From NCBI GenBank assembly GCA_963788585.1, contig CAWBHA010000003.1, forward strand, positions 1,612,001-1,676,000: DNA of 64,000 bases, given 5' to 3'. Positions 8,713 through 17,260 of the stretch are shown here, piece by piece; within the stretch, counting starts at the first letter, position 1, and the number at the start of each line of letters is the position of its first letter. The stretch is from Bog-473 sp963788585 (GTDB lineage: Bacteria > Actinomycetota > Acidimicrobiia > Acidimicrobiales > RAAP-2). Position numbers and translations under genes: made by a program. A model generated the notes under the pieces. It was not told the DNA's origin. It saw only the letters and a list, made by a program, of their open reading frames with translations, and made no database searches.

Positions 8713-9378
8713 CTACAGGTGCGCTGCGTCCAGCGTGCGCTCCAGCAGATCCGCCAGGTCGGCGGGGCGGGTCAAGAAGGGCGAGTGGTCCGTTGGCCAG
8801 ACGACAACGCGATCCAGCCCCTGCGCCATCTGCCATTGCGCTTCTGGAGGAATGGCGCCGTCCCGAGAGCACACGATGTAGGTCGAGGGGACCGCGCGGG
8901 GGGAGGCTGGAGTCTCGGCGATGGCGGCGGCGTCCAGAACCATGGGACGGAGGCGGGGCGCAATGGCGGCGACGGTCTCGGGCTCGCTGTCGCCGTAGAA
9001 GATCGTCTGGGCGAAACTCGGGTCGAAGGAGCACTGCGCTCCCGCCGGCACGATGGCGTCGAGGAGCGTGATGGGACTCTCGACCAGGGCGGAAGCGCCG
9101 CCGTTCACGAATGCCGCCAGGTAGACGAGATGACCGACATTCTGCAGCTGCACGACGGCCTGGCTCACCACCGCCCCGCCATACGAGTGCGCGCAGACGA
9201 CGACTGGCTCGCCGGCCGATCCGATGGCGGAGCGGACGGCATCCACGTCGTCTTCGAAGCCGGTGAAGGGGAGCTCGACGGCGAACGCGTCGATCTGGCG
9301 GTCGTGCAATTCGGCGAGCACACCGTCCCAGCACCAGGCGCCGTGCCAGGCCCCGTGCACCAAGACGATTTGTGTCAC
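8713..9378 (-). CDS. Alpha/beta-fold hydrolase
   Basis: 221-residue alpha/beta hydrolase of the compact esterase type (EstC/methylesterase-like). The N-terminus IVLVHGAWHGAWCWD carries the HG oxyanion motif. The nucleophile is Ser65 in AHSYGG, with acid Asp173 (SRDGAI) and base His198 (TDHSPF), so the triad is complete. The start is GTG 9378, behind a GGGCGAGGGCAG purine tract; the reading frame is open further upstream but family homology begins here. No signal peptide, so cytoplasmic. It lies 55 bases downstream of the EthD-like gene. Likely an ester or lactone hydrolase in the same pathway, substrate unknown. Confidence 0.87.
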   Translation of the reverse strand: MTQIVLVHGAWHGAWCWDGVLAELHDRQIDAFAVELPFTGFEDDVDAVRSAIGSAGEPVVVCAHSYGGAVVSQAVVQLQNVGHLVYLAAFVNGGASALVESPITLLDAIVPAGAQCSFDPSFAQTIFYGDSEPETVAAIAPRLRPMVLDAAAIAETPASPRAVPSTYIVCSRDGAIPPEAQWQMAQGLDRVVVWPTDHSPFLTRPADLADLLERTLDAAHL

Positions 9379-9433
9379 CTGCCCTCGCCCCTCAGGTCGG
9401 CGGCGTGCGTGTGCCCAGGGGCATCGACGGACC

Positions 9434-9718
9434 TCAGACGATCTCGCTGATCTGCACGACGGGCGCGATGTTGGTGTAGTTCGCAACATCGGCCGTCACC
9501 TGCGCCGAGCCCTCGGCCGCCAGGGCCGCAGCCATCGCCTCGAGGGAATCGAACCGAAAATGGACGGCTGCGACGTAGGGTCCGTCGACACCCTTGTCGA
9601 TCTCGGCCTGCTCGAGCCCCCAAGTCCGGAGAGCAAGGGGCACGTGCTGCACCCGGTAGTACTCGTGATCGAAGACGTGCCCCTCGGTGGTGGGGTACAG
9701 GACGCTCATCCGTATCAT
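9434..9718 (-). CDS. EthD domain protein
   Basis: 94-residue protein of the EthD/dimeric alpha-beta barrel family. It begins with MIRMSVLYP, has the conserved HEYYRVQHVPLA segment (residues about 18-29), a central YVAAVHFRFDSLEAM and a C-terminal NYTNIAPVVQISEI. Family members are small dimers found beside oxygenases and polyketide or ether-degradation genes; many have no proven activity. It sits between an SDR (49 bases upstream) and the alpha/beta hydrolase (55 bases downstream) in the leftward series, so it is likely an accessory or small-molecule isomerase of that pathway. Confidence 0.85.
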   Translation of the reverse strand: MIRMSVLYPTTEGHVFDHEYYRVQHVPLALRTWGLEQAEIDKGVDGPYVAAVHFRFDSLEAMAAALAAEGSAQVTADVANYTNIAPVVQISEIV

Positions 9719-9767
9719 GAATCCGCTCTCTGTGAGGTGGGAACTTCCACGCCGCTCTCGGTTCCGT

Positions 9768-10688
9768 TCAGCTCTTGCCGATCGGTTTGGACGCCATCAG
9801 GTTCGCTTCAAGAAGGTACTCGGGGGGCCCGCCGTCGATCTGTGACGTGGCGCGGTCCCGGATCTTCTGTTGCTGCTGGGCTTGGGGGACCGTGATCCAG
9901 AACGTGTCGTTGCGGATCCCGTCGAAACAGATCTCGGCCACCTCCGACAAGGGCGCAAACTGCACCTCCAAACCGGCCTCCTCCATGCGCTGCAGGTACC
10001 CACCGAGAGCGTCACGTCCCTCCTTCGGCGGCGCGCCCGGCCGGTCGTATCGCTCGGGGCGATTGGCCCCAGGACGCCAGATTCCCGTGTTGAGCATCCC
10101 CGGAGAGAACGTGGAGGGGTAGAGCAAGGATGCGCTGACCTTCGCGCCGATCTCGCGGAGCTGACCCCAGAGGCACTCGGTGATCGTGGTGACCGCCGCC
10201 TTCGTGGTCGTGTAGACGGCGCTGTTGATGAGAGGGGTGAATCCGCCGTTGCTCGACGTGGTGTTCACGACGTGTCCCTCCTCACCCTGGGCGAGGAGGG
10301 TGGGAACAAATGCGTGGATGCCGTTCACCACACCCATCACGTTGACGTCGAGGGACCAGCGCCAGTCGTTGACGTGGTGTTCCCACAACTGACCCTCGGA
10401 ACCCGAGCCGATCCCCGCGTTGTTGCAGACGAGGTGGACCGCGCCGTACCGCTCCAGGGTCGCGTCGCGCAATGCCTCGACCGATTCGAGTGAGGTGACG
10501 TCGGTCACCACCCCGATCACCTCGAGACCGCGGTCCGCCAACTCCCTCGTCGTCGTGTCGACCAACGCGGGAACGATGTCCGCCAGCACGACTTTCATGC
10601 CCTCGGCACCGAAGCGCTCCACCAACGCCCGCCCGATGCCTTGTCCTCCACCGGTGACCACGGCGACCTTGCCGACGACGTCCCTCAC
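9768..10688 (-). CDS. Short-chain dehydrogenase/reductase
   Basis: 306-residue classical SDR: TGGGQGIG at 13-20, NNAG at about 89-92, catalytic Ser145/146, Tyr159 and Lys163. The C-terminal 60 residues (after GGYLQRMEEAGLEV) extend the fold as in several SDRs annotated near acyl-CoA genes. The start is GTG 10688, with GGGGAGG five bases upstream; an earlier possible start at 10793 would run through the divergent promoter and is rejected. It diverges from the amidohydrolase at 10843 across a 154-base region holding a strong inverted repeat, so both transcripts may be controlled together. Confidence 0.9.
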   Translation of the reverse strand: MRDVVGKVAVVTGGGQGIGRALVERFGAEGMKVVLADIVPALVDTTTRELADRGLEVIGVVTDVTSLESVEALRDATLERYGAVHLVCNNAGIGSGSEGQLWEHHVNDWRWSLDVNVMGVVNGIHAFVPTLLAQGEEGHVVNTTSSNGGFTPLINSAVYTTTKAAVTTITECLWGQLREIGAKVSASLLYPSTFSPGMLNTGIWRPGANRPERYDRPGAPPKEGRDALGGYLQRMEEAGLEVQFAPLSEVAEICFDGIRNDTFWITVPQAQQQQKIRDRATSQIDGGPPEYLLEANLMASKPIGKS

Positions 10689-10780
10689 GACGACCTCCCC
10701 TTGTCCGACGTGCCGACTCGATGGGCCGGGTACGCCTGCGCCGTGGCCGACGTTTCCCGCCCCTCCGCAGCGGCGGCAAA

Positions 10781-10816
10781 CAAATGATTGCATATCATTT
10801 GTGTTTGCACTATAAC
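10781..10816 (+). promoter_or_regulatory. Promoter TTGCAT-17-TATAAC with overlapping inverted-repeat operator
   Basis: A perfect inverted repeat, CAAATGAT-N5-ATCATTTG, spans 10781-10801. A -35-like TTGCAT at 10788-10793 lies inside it, followed after exactly 17 bases by TATAAC at 10811-10816. Transcription would begin about 20 bases before the amidohydrolase ATG at 10843. The arrangement is typical of repression by a dimeric regulator; the TetR gene at 13789 in the same operon is the obvious candidate, by inference. The site could also affect the divergent SDR gene. Confidence 0.65.
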
Positions 10817-10842
10817 GCTGTCATAGGCCCTGGGGGTACGAG

Positions 10843-12066
10843 ATGCAACCACTCGCCGACGATCGCTACATCGTGATCTCATCCGACGGCCACGCAGGAG
10901 CCGAGATGCTGGACTACCGGGACTACCTCGAACGCCGCTATCTCGACGAGTTCGATGTCTGGGCGAAGTCCTATGTGAACCCCTACGCCGACCTTCAGGG
11001 GGAGACGGCCTATCGCAATTGGGATTCCGCGGCGCGTCTCCGAGAGCTCGAGGACGACGGCGTGGTGGCGGAAGTTCTGTTCCCCAACACGATTCCGCCC
11101 TTCTTCCCGTCGGGGAATCTCCTGGCACGGCCGCCGACGCCGGAGACCTACGAGCTCCGCTGGGCCGGGCTCCGGGCGCACAACCGATGGTTGGCCGACT
11201 TCTGTGGCGACGCTCCGGGCCGGCGTGCCGGCCTCGCCCAGGTCTTCCTCAACGACGTCGACGACGCCGTCGCGGAGATCACCTGGGCGCGAGATCACGG
11301 CCTCTTTGGCGGGGTCCTTCTGCCGGGCGTGCCACCAGACTCAGGACTGCCACCGCTCTGCGCTCCTGACTACGAGCCGATCTGGGCCGTTTGCCAGGAT
11401 CTGGAGATGCCGGTGAACAACCATTCGGGAGCGGCCGGACCCGAGATGGGCGAACACCTGGCCTCCATGGCCATCTTCATGGTGGAGCTGGGCTGGTTCT
11501 CCCACCGGGTCTTCTGGCACATGGCCTTTGGGGGCGTCTTTGCGCGCTATCCCCGGCTGAAATTGGTGCTGACCGAGCAGTCATCGGGTTGGATACCTGC
11601 CACGCTCAGCATGCTCGACCACCAGTACAGCCGCTTCACCGACGACGGGAACGCGGAGGCCCATTTCGGTGCCGAGCTCGTCAAGGAGATCCCCGAGCCG
11701 CCGAGCTACTACTGGAAGCACAACTGCTTCGTCGGTGCCAGCTTTCTCCGCCCCAACGAGGCACCGCTGCGCTACGACATCGGCATCGACAAGATCATGT
11801 GGGGTCAGGACTACCCGCACATCGAGGGAACGTACCCGTACACCACCGAAGCCCTGCGCCACACCTTTGCCGGGATCGACACCGATGAGGTCGGCCCGAT
11901 GCTCGGAGGCAATGCGGCCCGCGTCTACGGCTTCGATCTCGAAGAGCTTGCCGCAATCGCTGCTCGGGTGGGTCCCCGCGTCGACGAGGTGAACGTGCCG
12001 CTCGAACGCGTCCCCGCCGATTCCCATTCGCTGGCCTTCTCTGGAGGAGACGTGAAGCCGTGGTGA
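10843..12066 (+). CDS. Amidohydrolase family 2
   Basis: 407-residue amidohydrolase opening a five-gene operon. Metal-site residues are Asp15-x-His17 (ISSDGHAG), His194 (NNHSGAAG) and Asp323 (GQDYPHIEG). The start is ATG 10843, with a G-rich tract seven bases upstream. The stop TGA overlaps the GTG start of the next gene, a close paralogue, so the two are translationally coupled and may form a hetero-oligomer or act on related intermediates. The acidic, flexible C-terminal tail after residue 370 is shared with the paralogue. Confidence 0.9.
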   Translation: MQPLADDRYIVISSDGHAGAEMLDYRDYLERRYLDEFDVWAKSYVNPYADLQGETAYRNWDSAARLRELEDDGVVAEVLFPNTIPPFFPSGNLLARPPTPETYELRWAGLRAHNRWLADFCGDAPGRRAGLAQVFLNDVDDAVAEITWARDHGLFGGVLLPGVPPDSGLPPLCAPDYEPIWAVCQDLEMPVNNHSGAAGPEMGEHLASMAIFMVELGWFSHRVFWHMAFGGVFARYPRLKLVLTEQSSGWIPATLSMLDHQYSRFTDDGNAEAHFGAELVKEIPEPPSYYWKHNCFVGASFLRPNEAPLRYDIGIDKIMWGQDYPHIEGTYPYTTEALRHTFAGIDTDEVGPMLGGNAARVYGFDLEELAAIAARVGPRVDEVNVPLERVPADSHSLAFSGGDVKPW

Positions 12067-13335
12067 CCGAGAACTACCTGATCATCTCGTCCGACACCCA
12101 TGCGGGGCTCCCCGATGCCCAGTACAAGGCGTACCTCGAACCCCGGTATCGGGAAGCGTTCGACGAAGACCTGGTGCAACGCGCCGCGCTCCGCGCCCCG
12201 ATGAACGCCCAGGTGGAAGAGCTCGAGTTCGTGAAGGAGTGGTACGACGAGAACGAGGAGGGACTCCGGGGGGGATGGGATGCGGCTCGCCGCGACGCCG
12301 AGCTCGAGGCGGACGGCGTGGTGGGCGAGGTCATCTTCCCCGACGCCGACGCTGTGTTGGGCGGCGCGTCGGCGCCGTTCGGCGCCGGTCTGGGTGCGAG
12401 TGGGGAGTACGACCCGACGCTGTTGATGGCCGGCGCCCAGGCCCACAACCGCTGGCTCGCCGAGCTGTGCAGCGACAGTCCGGATCGGCGCTGCGGTCTG
12501 GCGATCGTGCCCATTCTCCATGACATCGACGCTGCCGTCGCCGAGATCCGGAGGGCCAAGGCCTCCGGCTTGGGCGGCGTCCTCATTCCCGCCATGTGGC
12601 GCCCGTACCCTCCCTACAACGATCTCCGCTACGAACCCATATGGACCGTGTGCGAGGAACTGGAGATGGTCGTGCACACGCACACTGGACCGGCACCGCG
12701 CGAGGAGATCGGCACCGACCTCGGCATCTACGCCAACGAGACCATCTTCTGGACCATGCGGCCGATGTGGTTCCTGCTCTGGTCCGGGGCGTTCGAACGT
12801 CACCCCGGCCTCCGGTTCGCCGTCACCGAGGGGGGATCGTGGTGGGCAGCCGATCTCCTCTGGAGATCCGACATCGCGTTCATGAACGAGCACGCCACCA
12901 AGAAGATGGGGGACATCGCTCCGAAGCTGAAGATGCTCCCGAGCGAATACTTCGACCGCAATGTCTTCATCGGATCGTCGAATACCCGGCGACGCGAAAC
13001 TCGCCCGTCGCTTCGAGATCGGCGTCGGCAACATCATGTGGGGTAACGACTTTCCCCACCCGGAAGGGACGTGGCCCCACACGCGCCAGTGGTTACGCGA
13101 CACCTTCTGGGATTGTCCAGTTGACGACGCACGTCGGATCCTCGGGCTCAACGCCGCAGACGTCTACAACTTCGACCTCGGCAAGCTCCAGTCTCTCGCC
13201 GATCGCGTCGGGCCCACCCCGGAGGATCTCGGTCAGACCGGCGAAGTGGACCTCAAGAAGTGGAACGACGTCGAAGCGGCCGGCCGACCGTGGTTGTCCG
13301 GTGTGGAGGCCGTTCCCGTGACCATCGCCGAGTAG
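12060..13335 (+). pseudogene. Amidohydrolase family 2, broken by a one-base insertion
   Basis: Paralogue of the preceding gene. The first frame runs from GTG 12060 (ribosome site GGAGGAG) with Asp12-x-His14 and His208 (VHTHTGPAP). It loses homology at SSNTRRR and would stop at 13046. The second frame picks up at KLARRFEIGVGN and supplies GNDFPHPEG and the normal C-terminus. Removing one C from the CCC run at 12985-12987 joins them as SSNTGDAKLARRF and gives a 424-residue protein, the family length. Either a sequencing error or a recent mutation; everything else in the gene looks functional. The VOC gene follows after 13 bases. Confidence 0.85.
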
Positions 13336-13348
13336 CAGAGGTAGAGCC

Positions 13349-13771
13349 ATGGTGTCGATCCTTTCTCAGTACTGCATCAACGTCAGTGATCTCGAACGCG
13401 CCATCGACTTTTGGGAGGGTGTCATCGGCATACCGGTGCAGAGCCGAACGGACATCCCCAATATCAAGGAAGCGGTACTGCAGTCCCCTGCTGGGGGCAG
13501 TCGCATGCAGCTCGCGCAACACCTCGAGCGGGAGGGCCCGGTCGACATGGGAAGCGCCATGTGGAAGCTCTACGTGAACACCGACGATTGCGTGGCGCTC
13601 TACGACAAAGCGATTGCTGCGGGCTGCGAATCGGTTTCGCCCCCGAGCCGGCTCGATCGTTGGCCTGTGACGATGGCCTACGTGAAGGACTTTGACGGCT
13701 ATCTGATCGAGTTCGTGGAGTACCACGAGGGCACCCCACCTGGCGTGCCGGATCCCAAGGACTTCACATAG
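13349..13771 (+). CDS. VOC superfamily (glyoxalase/dioxygenase-like) protein
   Basis: 140-residue vicinal-oxygen-chelate protein with two beta-alpha-beta-beta-beta modules: module 1 begins with QYCINVSDLERAIDFWE, module 2 with WKLYVNTDDCVALYDKA. The C-terminal KDFDGYLIEFVEYHEG supplies the usual metal-site Glu. Members include glyoxalases, epimerases and ring-cleaving dioxygenases, so the exact reaction is open. The ribosome site AGAGG lies 8 bases before ATG 13349. Its position between amidohydrolases and a TetR gene suggests an isomerase or dioxygenase step in the same pathway. Confidence 0.85.
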   Translation: MVSILSQYCINVSDLERAIDFWEGVIGIPVQSRTDIPNIKEAVLQSPAGGSRMQLAQHLEREGPVDMGSAMWKLYVNTDDCVALYDKAIAAGCESVSPPSRLDRWPVTMAYVKDFDGYLIEFVEYHEGTPPGVPDPKDFT

Positions 13772-13788
13772 CACTGTGCCACCGTCGG

Positions 13789-14490
13789 GTGAGCTCTAGG
13801 AACCGAGGTTACGAAGTCGTGGCGCAGAAGGGAAAGGCGGGCCCAGCTGGAGCAGCCGGCGGCGGTCCTTCCATCACGGTGGAACTCGTGCTCGCGACGG
13901 CCATGAAGATGATCGAGCAGAACGGGGTCGATGCTTTCAGCATGCGCAAGCTCGCCGCCGAGCTCGGCGTCGGGACCCCCACCGTGTACTGGCATGTCGG
14001 CAACCGTGACGAGCTTTTCAACAGGTTGATCGAGGAGATCACCGATCAGTTTGGCAGGATCTCTCCTCGTGGTCGCACACCGGCCGAGCGCATTGCTTCC
14101 ATTTCGAACGCTCTCCTGCGAGAGGTACGGGCGCGCCCCCAACTCATCGCCCTGTCGAAGACGCAGGGCCGCGGTGAGGCCATCTTTACGAAGGCCCAGG
14201 CGGTGCTGGCACACGAGCTGACCGCCAGCGGACTGCACGGTGAGGACGCGGCCTTTGCCGTGGCGACGATCCTCTTCCATCTGGGTGGATTCATCGTGCT
14301 CGAAGATGCACTTTCACCCGACTACCGGGTGCGCGGTGCCGAGGTCTGGGCTCGACCGGACACCGAGATCGACGAAACCATGAGTACCACTCTGCAACAA
14401 GAGGTCGACCTGGACCGCATCTTTCGGTTCACGCTCGACGCCATCCTCCGGTCCATTCTCGGGAACGGGAGCACGTGGTCGACCGAATGA
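13789..14490 (+). CDS. TetR/AcrR family transcriptional regulator
   Basis: 233-residue TetR-type repressor. The DNA-binding helix-turn-helix is clear in the N-terminal third (MRKLAAELGVGTPTVYWHVG), followed by an all-helical C-terminal ligand domain of the TetR_C type. The start is uncertain: GTG 13789 gives the longest frame; GTG 13819, just before AQKGKAGPAG, has a GAGG about 10 bases upstream and removes a poorly conserved head. It sits inside the 10843-15266 operon, 17 bases after the VOC gene, so it probably autoregulates; the palindrome at 10781-10801 is the best candidate operator. Its stop overlaps the next gene. Confidence 0.88.
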   Translation: MSSRNRGYEVVAQKGKAGPAGAAGGGPSITVELVLATAMKMIEQNGVDAFSMRKLAAELGVGTPTVYWHVGNRDELFNRLIEEITDQFGRISPRGRTPAERIASISNALLREVRARPQLIALSKTQGRGEAIFTKAQAVLAHELTASGLHGEDAAFAVATILFHLGGFIVLEDALSPDYRVRGAEVWARPDTEIDETMSTTLQQEVDLDRIFRFTLDAILRSILGNGSTWSTE

Positions 14491-15266
14491 GCGGGAGAGC
14501 GATCGATGCGGGAATCGCCGTGACGGAACATGGACCGCGCGACCCGAACGTGTCCAAAGTGGTATTGGTGCATGGTGCTCTGGACCGCGCCAAGAGCTTT
14601 TGGCCGGTCGTGGACCACCTGCCCGATCTCAGGGTCGTCGAGTATGACCGCCGGGGCTATGGCGAATCCCGCCCGGCGAGGTCAGACGCGTCACTGGCTC
14701 TGCACGCGGACGACTTGCTGGACGTCATGGGTGACGAACCGACGACCGTCGTCGCCCACAGTTTTGGGTGTGTGGTGGCTGTTTCGGCGGCGATCAAGCA
14801 CCCCGGTCGGTTTCGGGGGCTCGGACTGTGGGAGCCGCAGGTGCCTTGGCTGGAATTCTGGCCCGGATCGGTCCGGCAGGGGCTCGAGGCAATGGCGGCC
14901 GAGCCCGACACGGACGCCCTCGCAGAGCGGGTCTACGCGTCGATGGTCGGGGACGAGGCGTGGCGGCGTCTTCCCGAAGAGCTCAAGGCGCAGCGGCGTG
15001 CCGAGGGCATGGCCTTTCAGAGGGACGTCGTCCTCGGGCTGAGCCCACCCTTTCGCTGGGAGGACCTGAAGGTGCCAAGCCTGTTCGGCGTCGGCCTGGA
15101 GTCATGGCCTTTCTCCCAGGAGGCCGCCACCAGGCTCGCGGCGTCACTGGGCGCGGAGTTGTTCACGATCGAGGGCGCCGGCCACAGCGCGCATGTCAGC
15201 CACCCCGCGCAATTCGCGGCGTTCGTGCGCAGCAGCACGGCCCTTCGATCCGACCCCGACCACTGA
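14475..15266 (+). CDS. Alpha/beta-fold hydrolase
   Basis: 263-residue alpha/beta hydrolase. The oxyanion region VVLVHGALDRAK, the DRRGYGES segment and the nucleophile elbow AHSFGC (Ser96) are clear; the base is the His in EGAGHSAHV near the C-terminus. GTG 14475 has GGAG five bases upstream and starts inside the TetR gene. ATG 14487, which overlaps the TetR stop by four bases (ATGA), is an equally possible start. It is the last gene of the operon, ending 15 bases from the convergent acyl-CoA ligase. Likely an esterase, lactonase or C-C hydrolase; substrate unknown. Confidence 0.87.
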   Translation: MVDRMSGRAIDAGIAVTEHGPRDPNVSKVVLVHGALDRAKSFWPVVDHLPDLRVVEYDRRGYGESRPARSDASLALHADDLLDVMGDEPTTVVAHSFGCVVAVSAAIKHPGRFRGLGLWEPQVPWLEFWPGSVRQGLEAMAAEPDTDALAERVYASMVGDEAWRRLPEELKAQRRAEGMAFQRDVVLGLSPPFRWEDLKVPSLFGVGLESWPFSQEAATRLAASLGAELFTIEGAGHSAHVSHPAQFAAFVRSSTALRSDPDH

Positions 15267-15281
15267 CGGATCTCGCACGGG

Positions 15282-16947
15282 CTATCGCCGCTCGTACCGG
15301 ACCCCGGCCACCTCCGCGTCCCAGGTGGCGGGCGTCACACCCTGTTCTCGCAGTGCACGCTTGAGAACCCGCCCGACGGGGTTGCGTGGGAGCTCGGACC
15401 GGAATTCGATGTAGCGGGGAAGCGCAAAATAGGGCAACTGGGCGACGCACCACCGGAACAGTTGGTCGGCGGTCAATTGCTCGTTGTCCTTCACCACCGC
15501 CGTCACCTTGAGGTCGTCTTCACTCAGCTGGCTCGGAACGGCATGGACCGCGACGTCTGCGAGCGAACCGTGGCTCATGAGAACGCTTTCGACCTCGAAA
15601 CTCGAGATGTTCTCTCCGCGGCGGCGCAGATAGTCGGCCTTCCGATCGACGAAGTACAGATACCCTTCCTCATCGATGCGGCCGATGTCACCGGTGTGGT
15701 ACCACCAGTTGCGGCTGGTTTCCACGGTGACCTCTGGACGCCCCCAGTATCCCTCGAACATCACGTGCGGGCGTTTGGGGCGGACGACGATCTCGCCCCG
15801 TTCGTGAGCCGATAGCTCGTCGTCCTCGTCGCTGAAGACCCGGACGTCGAAATACTCGTCGTTGATGACTCCGGCCGCACCGGGCTTGTTCCGAATCCCC
15901 GGGGGCTGCCACGAGATGAGGCTCGCCTCCGTCACGCCGTACGCGCCGCTGAACGTCGTGACCCGGAAACGCTGCCGGATGACCTCGTCGACTTCGGGTG
16001 GCATGGGTACCGCCCCGATCAGCCGCAACGTGCGGTTGGCTTCGGGCTCACCCGACAAGGGCATTTCGGGCCGGTCGACATCGTGTGCGAGTAGGTACGC
16101 CATGGTGCCGAGAGTGGAGGTGATCGTCGCCCCGACCCGGTTCATTTCGGACCAGAAGTTCGACACCGAGAATTTGCGGTAGATCGCTCCTCGGCCTCCG
16201 TAGAGCAGGGTGCCGATGACCACCGTCGTGAGAGCGTTGAAGTGGTACAGGGGCAGGGGAGTCCACGCAACGTCCTCAGAAGTCCGACTCCAGCACACAC
16301 CGATCTGGCGTGCCAAGGCGCCGTGGTAGTTGTGGGTGAGCATGCACCCCTTGGACGGGCCCGTCGTGCCTCCGGTGTAGATGAACGTGGCGAGGTCGGA
16401 CCCCTTCGCCCTGATCCCCGGCTCCTTGGCCTCGGCTCTCATGACGTCTTCCCAACGGTGGAGCGACAGCGGAGCCCCCCAGGTCACGTCTGGTTCTTCT
16501 CCGAGGATGGAGTCGTCAGTGTCATCGACGACCACCACGTGCGCCAAGCACGGGAGATCGGGTCCGGCGACGTCGGCCAGACGGTTCGGCGAGGCTCCTG
16601 GCGACCACGACGGCACGAGCACCGCAGTCGTCGAGCTGATGCTGCAGGTAGTACCCCTTGTAGGCGGTATTGACGGGAACGGCGATCCGTCCCCCCAACA
16701 CGATCCCGGCCCACGCAACGACGGCGGCGGAGGAGTTCTCCAAAATGGTCGCAACGCGATCGCCTGGCGCGAGACCCAGTTCATCGAGGACTGCAGAGAA
16801 GCGCCAGCCATCCGTGACGACGTCGATCGCGGTGAGCTTGTGGCCGCAGACGTCGAGGTATTCACCCGACGGGTCGGCCTGAAGGCGCTGCTCGTAGAGC
16901 GAGGCGATCGTTGATTGCGATTCGCTGCTCCACACGCCGTCGGACAT
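15282..16947 (-). pseudogene. AMP-dependent acyl-CoA ligase, broken by a one-base insertion
   Basis: Acyl-adenylate-forming ligase that would activate a carboxylic acid as its CoA thioester. The N-terminal part (start ATG 16947, GGGAGAG upstream) is in one frame through VVVARSLA. The rest, with the AMP-binding loop YTGGTTGPSKG, YHTGDIGRID and the C-terminal lid, is in another. Deleting one base near 16583-16593 joins them as SLANRLADVAG and gives a normal 554-residue enzyme. The gene is alone on its strand, convergent with the hydrolase at 15266 and divergent from the CaiB operon. It could provide the CoA ester that CaiB enzymes then pass on. Most likely a sequence error. Confidence 0.85.
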
Positions 16948-17260
16948 GAGCTCTCCCATCTCGCCGTGTGCGTCCCGAGAAAAGGGACAATCTAGGATCT
17001 GATCCCGAGCGGGTGCGGTGCATGGAGTGCTCCCGTGCCGATTTGCTCCACCTGTGTGGCCCGAGCTGGCCGCGCGGGGAGCCCGGGCACCCCCAAGGTG
17101 GCGACGCGACTGCGAATTCCTTGCCCCGCATCGAGGCGATCGTGCTCCCTGTGGGGTGTGCAGAAGTGCCAGTTCAGAAGGCAGATCCAACGTGCCTCGG
17201 GGTGCTGCGACATAGTAGGTACTATGGTGACCACCGGAGTCTGAAGGGGGTGGAGGTCGT
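16948..17260. other. Divergent intergenic region, ligase / CaiB operon
   Basis: 313 bases without a convincing gene. The small palindrome GGATC-T-GATCC at 16995-17005 lies about 50 bases upstream of the ligase start, next to TAGATT (leftward). The strong operator at 17211-17227 lies at the other end, before the CaiB gene. Frames across the region show no family resemblance. Confidence 0.5.
17211..17227 (+). promoter_or_regulatory. Inverted-repeat operator CATAGT-N4-ACTATG
   Basis: CATAGT-AGGT-ACTATG at 17211-17226 is a perfect palindrome with a 4-base spacer (7-base arms if the GG centre is used), 34 bases before the CaiB ATG. TACTAT at 17220-17225 could be the -10 hexamer, so a bound repressor would block the promoter. 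The same arms and spacing occur at 22209-22224. The TetR protein encoded at 24401 is the likely common reader, by inference. Confidence 0.65.

Noticed and set aside
10689..10793. Longer N-terminus for the SDR ending at 9768
   Set aside because: The extra 35 codons would cross the divergent promoter and inverted repeat and have a Cys/Gly/Pro-rich sequence unlike SDRs; GTG 10688 has an ideal ribosome site.
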